A DNA stretch of 7,539 bases from an uncultured Ruminococcus sp. (GTDB lineage Bacteria; Bacillota; Clostridia; Oscillospirales; Ruminococcaceae): contig USJI01000038.1 of the NCBI GenBank assembly GCA_900554975.1, positions 1 through 7,539 on the forward strand, written 5' to 3'. Of this stretch, positions 1-4,557 are shown piece by piece; position 1 is the first letter of the stretch; each line of letters begins with the position of its first letter. Below the pieces are notes generated by a model that searched no databases, was not told the origin of the DNA, and worked only from the letters and a program-made list of their open reading frames with translations. The position numbers and the translations under genes were made by a program.

Positions 1-1
1 T

Positions 2-835
2 TTAATGAGCCTTGCAGTTATAGAAAAGGATTTTATGGGAACAGGACAGATTGCTGTTACTGAACGTGTTGAAAATTATCCGGGACTTTATGGAATCAAC
101 GGATATGACCTCGGCGAAAAGTTCAGAAACCACGCTGAAACACTCGGTGCCGAATTTTTAAGTGCCGAAGTAAAGGAAATCAGAAAAGATGAAAACAGCT
201 GGACAGTAAATTTTACTGACGGAAACTCAGCAAGTGCAAAAGCAATAATTTACGCAGCAGGAGCATCATACAGACATCTTGGAGTTCCGGGCGACGGCAA
301 ACAGAGAATCTCATACTGTGCTGTATGCGATGGTTTCTTCTATAAAGATAAGACTGTTGCTGTTGTCGGAGGCGGTGATACAGCTCTGGGAGATGCACTT
401 TATCTCTCAAAGCTTGCAAAAACCGTTTATCTCATTCACAGGCGAGATGAGTTCCGTGCTAATAAATCATTGCAGAAACAAGTATCTGAAACTGAAAATA
501 TCATTCCTGTAATGAACGCAGTTTTATCTGAAGTTACAGGCGAAGCAAACGCAGATGGTATTATATATGTGCAGAACGGCGAAACAAAAAATCTTTCTCT
601 TGACGGAATATTTGTTGCCATAGGAAGTGTTCCTAACACAGAGCCTTTAAAAGGAATATGCAAACTCGACAATACGGGATATATCTGTGCCGGTGAGGAC
701 TGCGTGACCTCCGACCCCGGAATATTTGCCGCCGGTGATGTGAGAACCACTCCCCTGCGTCAGGTCATAACTGCTGCGGCTGACGGTGCAAATGCAGTAA
801 ATTCAGCTGAGAAGTATATTTCACAATTATCATAA
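2..835 (+). CDS. trxB: Thioredoxin reductase, 5'-truncated by window edge
   Basis: FAD-dependent, NADPH-linked reductase that passes electrons to thioredoxin in the cytoplasm. The reading frame is open from base 2 (codon TTA), before the first visible ATG at 5. The N-terminal dinucleotide-binding GxGxxG segment that starts every member of this family is missing, so roughly 25 to 35 residues lie outside the window and the ATG at 5 is internal. Counting from that Met, VENYPG follows a GTGQ element near residue 15. The redox-active pair is C105-A-V-C108 followed by DG. The NADPH domain shows GGGDTA and HRRDEFRA. The FAD-binding C-terminus has GIFAAGD and LRQVITAAADG. The HRRxxxR motif supports NADPH rather than a ferredoxin-type donor. 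The gene ends at a terminator shared with the convergent thioredoxin gene. The family call is very secure; the true start cannot be seen. Confidence 0.95.
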   Translation, partial: LMSLAVIEKDFMGTGQIAVTERVENYPGLYGINGYDLGEKFRNHAETLGAEFLSAEVKEIRKDENSWTVNFTDGNSASAKAIIYAAGASYRHLGVPGDGKQRISYCAVCDGFFYKDKTVAVVGGGDTALGDALYLSKLAKTVYLIHRRDEFRANKSLQKQVSETENIIPVMNAVLSEVTGEANADGIIYVQNGETKNLSLDGIFVAIGSVPNTEPLKGICKLDNTGYICAGEDCVTSDPGIFAAGDVRTTPLRQVITAAADGANAVNSAEKYISQLS

Positions 836-852
836 ACACAGAAAAAATAAAA

Positions 853-880
853 CCGCCGGTTCAGATTCCGGCGGCTTTTT
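853..880. terminator. Bidirectional rho-independent terminator between trxB and the thioredoxin gene
   Basis: A perfect 7-bp GC stem (CCGCCGG at 853-859 with CCGGCGG at 868-874) has an 8-nt loop and is followed by C and TTTTT. On the other side, 842-852 is nearly all A, which gives a U-rich tail for transcripts on the minus strand. It therefore serves both convergent genes. Confidence 0.93.
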
Positions 881-894
881 CGTGTGATTTGTTA

Positions 895-1209
895 TCAGCC
901 AAGTTTCTTGATATTTTCAGCAATAATCAGTTTGTGAGTAAAACCCGTCAGGCGTTCCTTTATATCTCCGTCTTTTATAAATAAAAGTGTCGGAAGTGTT
1001 GTTATATCATACTGCATTGCAAGAGCAGGATTTGCTGTTATGTCACATTTTGCGACAGTAAAATTATCTCCGTTTTCATTATCAATCTCTGCAAGTCCTG
1101 CTTCTGTTCTTTTGCAGTGTACGCAGGTCGGTGAGTAAAACTCAACTACGAGCGGTTTTTCTGAAGAAAATACTTCATTATAATTCTGATTTGTCAGTTC
1201 AATAATCAT
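895..1209 (-). CDS. Thioredoxin-family protein with CVHC active site
   Basis: A small single-domain thioredoxin-fold protein of 104 residues, the normal size for thioredoxin, with no signal peptide, so cytoplasmic. The redox motif is C29-V-H-C32, preceded by SPT, instead of the classical W-C-G-P-C. The cis-proline is in TTLPT (P73), followed by the usual LLFIKDG strand and turn. A third cysteine (C55) sits in VAKCDI, where many thioredoxins have VDVD. The ATG at 1207-1209 is fixed by AGGAGGA (minus strand, 1217-1223) seven bases upstream. Its likely reductase is the neighbouring trxB product, though the two genes are convergent, not co-transcribed. A histidine in the dipeptide of the active site usually raises the redox potential, as in DsbA or PDI, so it could act as a reductase with atypical potential or a specialised disulfide or persulfide handler. 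Fold certain; exact partner unknown. Confidence 0.92.
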   Translation of the reverse strand: MIIELTNQNYNEVFSSEKPLVVEFYSPTCVHCKRTEAGLAEIDNENGDNFTVAKCDITANPALAMQYDITTLPTLLFIKDGDIKERLTGFTHKLIIAENIKKLG

Positions 1210-1241
1210 TTTTAAGTCCTCCTGAAATTAAAAAATAGTTA

Positions 1242-1273
1242 AAGCATACTTTTCCTATATTCTAAGTAGGCTT
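1242..1273. repeat. Imperfect inverted repeat at the predicted thioredoxin transcript start
   Basis: AAGCATACTT (1242-1251) and AAGTAGGCTT (1264-1273) are inverted copies with one mismatch in ten, separated by 12 bases. The outer end coincides with the predicted start of the minus-strand transcript (about 1273), so it could be a repressor operator or form a 5' hairpin in the mRNA. No regulator is recognised. Confidence 0.5.
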
Positions 1274-1279
1274 TTTGTA

Positions 1280-1308
1280 ATTGTATCATTTTTCTTTATG
1301 ATTGTCAA
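1280..1308 (-). promoter_or_regulatory. Sigma-A type promoter for the thioredoxin gene
   Basis: Read on the minus strand, TTGACA (1308 to 1303) is followed by a 17-base spacer and TACAAT (1285 to 1280). The -10 box is preceded by TG plus one base, an extended -10 arrangement. The predicted start near 1273 gives a leader of about 64 nt. Confidence 0.85.
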
Positions 1309-1380
1309 GTATTTAATGAAAAATGACTTGTATATGTATAATATTGCTAAAAACGCAATCCAATTTATACTATTTTGTGT

Positions 1381-1395
1381 ATTTTGCTACAAAAT
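1381..1395. promoter_or_regulatory. Palindrome upstream of the operon promoter, possible LysR-type operator
   Basis: ATTTTG-CTA-CAAAAT is a perfect 6+6 palindrome that fits the T-N11-A pattern of LysR-type regulators. It lies at about -63 to -49 from the predicted start (1444), where such activators commonly bind. A further copy of TATTTTG at 1371-1377 repeats the left arm (1380-1386) nine bases upstream. LysR-type proteins (CysB, Cbl and others) often control sulfur-uptake operons. No regulator gene is in the window, and AT-rich palindromes also arise by chance. Confidence 0.4.
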
Positions 1396-1408
1396 GCGAA
1401 AAAATATG

Positions 1409-1437
1409 TTGACAAACGGAACTAATAAGGCTATAAT
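1409..1437 (+). promoter_or_regulatory. Perfect consensus promoter for the leader ORF and ABC/sulfotransferase operon
   Basis: TTGACA (1409-1414), a 17-base spacer and TATAAT (1432-1437) match the sigma-70/sigma-A consensus at every position. The predicted start near 1444 leaves about 175 nt before the first transporter gene. A promoter this strong on an uptake operon suggests that control acts mainly by repression or downstream in the leader. Confidence 0.9.
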
Positions 1438-1517
1438 GTTCATTGTAAACAGAAAACATACTAATTCGATAGATTTAATATGATTACCAGAAAAACAATA
1501 TAAGCGAGGTAAGGAAC

Positions 1518-1580
1518 ATGAAATCCCCTTTTATAAACCTTATATACAGCATTTTTAAATCTTCACGATGTCGGGGCTGA
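1518..1580 (+). CDS. 20-residue leader peptide ending RCRG, putative regulatory uORF
   Basis: A short ORF inside the transcribed leader of the transporter operon. ATG at 1518 is preceded by GAGG (1506-1509) eight bases upstream, a good ribosome site. The frame runs 20 codons to TGA at 1578-1580, 38 bases before the ABC ATPase start. The peptide begins MKSPFINLIYSIF and ends KSSRCRG: basic ends, a hydrophobic and aromatic middle, no acidic residue. The final codons are TCT TCA CGA TGT CGG GGC TGA, so the only Cys is flanked by CGA and CGG, Arg codons that look scarce in neighbouring genes, which favour AGA and CGT (judged by eye, not counted). Cys-containing leader ORFs that regulate sulfur genes by attenuation are known in actinobacteria. 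The same role here is inference from position and content. It could be fortuitous: short ORFs are common in leaders, and one Cys codon is weak evidence on its own. Confidence 0.6.
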   Translation: MKSPFINLIYSIFKSSRCRG

Positions 1581-1606
1581 ATCACAGCAAAAATACTACT
1601 ATAAGG
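1538..1606 (+). promoter_or_regulatory. Complementary leader segments that could sequester the ATPase ribosome site
   Basis: CCTTATA (1538-1544, inside the leader ORF) is exactly complementary to TATAAGG (1600-1606), which overlaps the AAGGAG ribosome site of the ABC ATPase gene. The same segment can instead pair with TATAAG (1499-1504) just before the leader ORF's ribosome site, or fold locally with TATAA (1532-1536). A 4-bp hairpin, GCTG/CAGC (1576-1579 and 1585-1588), overlaps the leader stop codon. Mutually exclusive pairings are what a translation-coupled switch needs, but AT-rich 7-mers match easily by chance. Confidence 0.3.
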
Positions 1607-1618
1607 AGATGTGACTGA

Positions 1619-2683
1619 ATGTACATTGAACTGAAAAACATCAACAAAACTTTTGGCAATTTCAAAGCATCAGACAATATAAGCTTTGGTCTTGAAAAAG
1701 GAAAGCTTATCGGTCTTTTAGGTCCGAGCGGAAGCGGTAAAACAACAATACTGCGAATGCTTGCAGGACTTGAAAATCAGGACAGCGGAGATATTTTTAT
1801 AAATGGGAAAAATGTGAACAACGTTCCGGCAAGTGAAAGAGGAATCGGATTCGTATTTCAGAATTACGCTCTCTTCCCTTTTATGACGGTCAGTTCCAAT
1901 ATCGCATATGGACTTAAAGTTCAGAAGAAAGACAAGAAATTCATAAAGGAACGTGTAAACGAGCTTCTTGATCTTGTAGGACTTCCGGACGTGGGAAAAC
2001 GTTATCCTGACCAGTTAAGCGGCGGTCAGCGTCAGAGAATAGCACTTGCAAGAGCACTTGCTCCTCAGCCTGAACTACTTTTGCTGGACGAGCCATTTGC
2101 CGCAATTGATGCCAAAGTCCGCAAGGAACTTCGTACATGGCTTCGTGAAACAATTGACAAAATAGGAATCACAAGCATATTTGTTACTCATGATCAGGAT
2201 GAAGCTATTGAAGTTGCTGATGAAATAGTTGTTACAAATAAAGGCAGAGTTGAACAGATTGGTAATCCTTCTGAAATATATCTTGAACCTAAGACTGCTT
2301 TTGTAGCACAGTTTATCGGACAGTCTGTAATGATAGACGACTACGGAAAGCTGAAAGGATTTCCGGAAGGCAAAAACCTCAGTGCTCTTATCAGACCTGA
2401 ATTTATTGAGATACATAAGTTTGAAGATAATGGTTATCATCAGTTTGAATCCGCAATGGAGGATGCTGTTGTAAAAGAAGTTTCATTCCGTGGAAATGCT
2501 TTTGAAGTAAGAGCAGCTATCGGAGATACTGAGGTTATAGGAAAATATCCGCTTAATCTTCCAAGACTTCACAAGGGTGACAACGTAAAAATCTTCATCA
2601 AAAAATTATATACAATAAATAATGACAAAACGGAAATAATCGTAAATAAAACTCTTGATGTTTCCGATGTATACTATATTTAA
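1619..2683 (+). CDS. ABC transporter ATP-binding protein, CysA-like, for organosulfur/sulfate-ester uptake
   Basis: Cytoplasmic ATPase that powers import through the downstream permease. All nucleotide-binding motifs are intact: Walker A GPSGSGKT (35-42), Q-loop Gln81 in FQNYALF, signature LSGGQ (133-137), Walker B LLLLDE (153-158) and H-loop His191 in VTHDQDEA. The stretch from RKELRTWLR to VTHDQDEA closely resembles CysA of sulfate importers. Like CysA it has a C-terminal extension of about 115 residues (from roughly 240), probably a TOBE-like regulatory domain. SsuB and TauB, the usual ATPases beside this permease type, are about 255 residues and lack this extension; this protein has 354. 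AAGGAG at 1603-1608 sets the ATG at 1619; the nearby ATG at 1609 is followed at once by TGA. It is the first full gene of the operon, with 12 bases before the permease. The substrate is inferred from the last gene. Confidence 0.93.
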   Translation: MYIELKNINKTFGNFKASDNISFGLEKGKLIGLLGPSGSGKTTILRMLAGLENQDSGDIFINGKNVNNVPASERGIGFVFQNYALFPFMTVSSNIAYGLKVQKKDKKFIKERVNELLDLVGLPDVGKRYPDQLSGGQRQRIALARALAPQPELLLLDEPFAAIDAKVRKELRTWLRETIDKIGITSIFVTHDQDEAIEVADEIVVTNKGRVEQIGNPSEIYLEPKTAFVAQFIGQSVMIDDYGKLKGFPEGKNLSALIRPEFIEIHKFEDNGYHQFESAMEDAVVKEVSFRGNAFEVRAAIGDTEVIGKYPLNLPRLHKGDNVKIFIKKLYTINNDKTEIIVNKTLDVSDVYYI

Positions 2684-2695
2684 GGAGGACTGACA

Positions 2696-3475
2696 ATGAA
2701 AACATCTGATAAAAAGCCCTCTGAACTATGGCAGAAAATATTACGCTGCGGAATTATTTCATGGATAATCATAATTGCTATATGGGGACTCGGTTCTCTT
2801 GCATATGATGAATACTTCCTGCCAAGTCCAAAGGAAACAATAGACAGCCTTGTTACACTCATACAAAACGGTACACTCTGGACAGACATTGCAGCCAGTG
2901 TAAGCCGAGTTGCCAAAGGCTGGGCATTAGCCATAATTTTTGCCATTCCCCTCGGACTTCTTATAGGAAACTTCAAACCGGTAAGATGGCTTGTTGAACC
3001 TATACTGAGTTTCTTCAGATTTGTTCCGGCTATTGCACTTACAACATTGTTCCTTATGTGGTTCGGTGTTGGTGAGGAATCAAAAGTTGCACTTATTTTC
3101 TATGCATCTTTCTTCCCGGTGCTGGTAAACACAATTGCCGGTGTAGCGACAACAGACCCTTCACTGGTGGAAGCGGCATCATGTATGGGAGCTAAAAAGG
3201 CAAGGACATTCTTTACAGTTGTTGTTCCTTCAGCTGTTTCAAATATCTATACAGGTGTAAGACTTGGTCTGAGTTCAGCTTTCATCTGCGTTATTGCCGC
3301 AGAAATGCTGGTCGGAAGCGACGGTCTTGGTTATCTTATCAACAGTTCCAAACTGTATTATAAAACAAGCTGGGCATTTGCAGGTATCGTAACACTTGCT
3401 GTTATCGGTTTTATTGCAGACCGTCTGCTTCAGTTTGCAGGAAAGAAATTCTTAAAACATTTTGGCGTAAAATAA
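2696..3475 (+). CDS. ABC transporter permease, SsuC/TauC (NitT/TauT) type
   Basis: Inner-membrane channel subunit of the importer, probably a homodimer as in SsuC and TauC. Its 259 residues match the family length. Six hydrophobic segments lie at about 18-36, 72-92, 108-123, 130-150, 186-206 and 226-246. The cytoplasmic coupling (EAA) loop, which docks on the ATPase, begins EAASCMGAKKAR near 159 and is followed by TVVVPSA. LPSP at 42-45 before the first periplasm-side loop is typical of this subfamily. AAGGAGG (2682-2688) overlaps the ATPase stop codon and lies seven bases before the ATG, so translation of the two is tightly linked. The family covers sulfonate, taurine, nitrate, sulfate ester and pyrimidine importers, so the sequence alone does not give the substrate; the sulfotransferase gene in the same operon points to an organosulfate or sulfonate. 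Confidence 0.93.
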   Translation: MKTSDKKPSELWQKILRCGIISWIIIIAIWGLGSLAYDEYFLPSPKETIDSLVTLIQNGTLWTDIAASVSRVAKGWALAIIFAIPLGLLIGNFKPVRWLVEPILSFFRFVPAIALTTLFLMWFGVGEESKVALIFYASFFPVLVNTIAGVATTDPSLVEAASCMGAKKARTFFTVVVPSAVSNIYTGVRLGLSSAFICVIAAEMLVGSDGLGYLINSSKLYYKTSWAFAGIVTLAVIGFIADRLLQFAGKKFLKHFGVK

Positions 3476-3484
3476 ATTGTGAAC

Positions 3485-3489
3485 AGGAG
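3485..3489 (+). promoter_or_regulatory. Ribosome binding site that fixes the binding-protein start at 3497
   Basis: AGGAG at 3485-3489 is seven bases before ATG 3497. A longer frame could begin at GTG 3479, but this ribosome site would then lie inside the gene. The ATG start also gives a normal lipoprotein signal peptide. Confidence 0.85.
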
Positions 3490-3496
3490 AATTATT

Positions 3497-4543
3497 ATGA
3501 AAGTAAAAAATATTATTAAAGCTTTAACAGTATCAGTTATCGGAGTATCACTCTTTACAGCATGCGGAAATTCAGGAAGCAGTACAAAAACTGTTTCAGG
3601 TTCAAACGGCGAAAAGCTTCAGGTAATCAGAGTTGCAAACATGACAGGTCAGCCTGACCAGTATGCGGACTATATCGGTACAGAACAGGGCATTTTTGAA
3701 AAATACGGTATTGCACTTGAAACATCTGAATATGCAGCCGGAATCAATACAGTTGATGCAATTGCAACAGGAACAGCTGACACCGGACTTCTGGCAGACT
3801 TTGCTTTGGTAAACAGATTCGGAAATACACTGGACAATACAAATCTTGTTATTTATTCAGACCTCAGTTCATCAGTATCATATAATGGCGGACTTTATGT
3901 TGCACCGAAATACAAGGACAATCTTGATGCACTTGACGGAAGCGAAGGCTGGATAACAACGGTGGGAACTGTTTATGACTACTTTAACTGGCAGGCACAG
4001 ACATATCTCAAGCTTGATCCTGCAAAGCAGAAAAGTGTAAACACTGACTCAATTACAACACAGATTGCTGTTGCACATAACGGCGAAGCATCTGCGGCAG
4101 TAGTTACAGGTTCAGCTATCAAAAAGTATGAAGAGGAAGGCTGGGTTCAGGTTGCTTCTGCAAAGGATATCGGAATCGCAGTTTCATCATACCTTATCAC
4201 AACAAATGATTTTGCAAAAAACAATTCGGAACTGCTTGCAAACTACCTTAAGGCTCTTGATGAAAGTTCAAAATATATAACAGAAAATCTTGACGAATCT
4301 GCAAGCAAGATTTCCGAAAAATTCGGTATTGAACCGGACGACTTCAAAACCAACTGGGAACAGTATGATGTAAAGCTCGGACTTTCAGAATCTGCCGCAG
4401 AGCATCTTGACAGCATTAACAGCTGGGCATATGACAACGGAAAGTATCCTACAGAATACGATGTCAGAAAGTTTTATTCTGCTGATGCAGCAAAAAAAGC
4501 TTTTCCTGACAACACAGACGTTAAATTATCAGAAAATAAATAA
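3497..4543 (+). CDS. ABC transporter substrate-binding lipoprotein, NitT/TauT (SsuA/NMT1-like) family
   Basis: Membrane-anchored receptor that captures substrate outside the cell and delivers it to the permease. From ATG 3497 the protein has 348 residues. It has a basic start (MKVKNIIK), a hydrophobic core and a lipobox LFTAC, with the acylated cysteine at residue 23 followed by a Ser/Gly-rich linker. The mature part begins with IRVANMTGQPDQYADYIGTEQGIFEKYGI, here split as the first beta strand (IRVANMT) and the GIFEKYGI helix cap typical of SsuA, TauA and NMT1-type proteins. INTVDAIATGTADTGLLADF is the usual segment after the second strand. Aromatic residues in VYDYFNWQAQTY may line the binding pocket, which would suit a ring-containing ligand, but that is inference. 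It lies 21 bases after the permease and 14 before the sulfotransferase gene. The substrate is not determined by the sequence. Confidence 0.92.
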   Translation: MKVKNIIKALTVSVIGVSLFTACGNSGSSTKTVSGSNGEKLQVIRVANMTGQPDQYADYIGTEQGIFEKYGIALETSEYAAGINTVDAIATGTADTGLLADFALVNRFGNTLDNTNLVIYSDLSSSVSYNGGLYVAPKYKDNLDALDGSEGWITTVGTVYDYFNWQAQTYLKLDPAKQKSVNTDSITTQIAVAHNGEASAAVVTGSAIKKYEEEGWVQVASAKDIGIAVSSYLITTNDFAKNNSELLANYLKALDESSKYITENLDESASKISEKFGIEPDDFKTNWEQYDVKLGLSESAAEHLDSINSWAYDNGKYPTEYDVRKFYSADAAKKAFPDNTDVKLSENK

Positions 4544-4557
4544 GGAGGAATTTTAAA

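Larger units (their letters stand above)
1224..1618. other. Divergent control region between the thioredoxin gene and the ABC/sulfotransferase operon
   Basis: About 395 AT-rich bases without a long gene. They hold a leftward promoter with an inverted repeat at its predicted start (1242-1308), a palindrome (1381-1395) ahead of a perfect rightward promoter (1409-1437), and a leader of about 175 nt with a 20-codon ORF (1518-1580). I looked for hallmark cores of SAM-I, TPP, cobalamin and T-box elements and saw none. Confidence 0.8.

Noticed and set aside
5..7. ATG at 5 as the real start of thioredoxin reductase
   Set aside because: The frame is open upstream and the protein would lack the conserved N-terminal FAD-binding segment, so the gene is simply cut by the window edge.
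1243..1252. Two-codon minimal ORF (ATG CTT TAA, minus strand) in the thioredoxin leader
   Set aside because: It is too short to be distinguished from chance and falls inside the inverted repeat.
1343..1359. ATTGC/GCAAT inverted repeat
   Set aside because: A 5-bp arm in AT-rich DNA, lying well upstream of both promoters; expected by chance.
1298..1483. 61-codon ORF on the plus strand in the control region
   Set aside because: It has no ribosome site, a composition typical of random AT-rich DNA, and runs straight through the palindrome and the perfect promoter at 1381-1437.
1536..1560. Attenuator terminator in the leader ending at the T-run 1552-1556
   Set aside because: The only hairpin before the T-run is a 5-bp A/T stem (TATAA/TTATA) that is too weak and separated from the T-run by several bases.
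1444..1618. Known riboswitch in the operon leader (SAM-I, TPP, cobalamin, T-box)
   Set aside because: None of the conserved core sequences of these classes could be found by eye. A covariance-model scan would be needed to exclude degenerate members.
3479..3499. GTG start at 3479 for the binding protein
   Set aside because: The AGGAG ribosome site (3485-3489) would lie inside the gene. ATG 3497 has correct spacing and gives a normal signal peptide.
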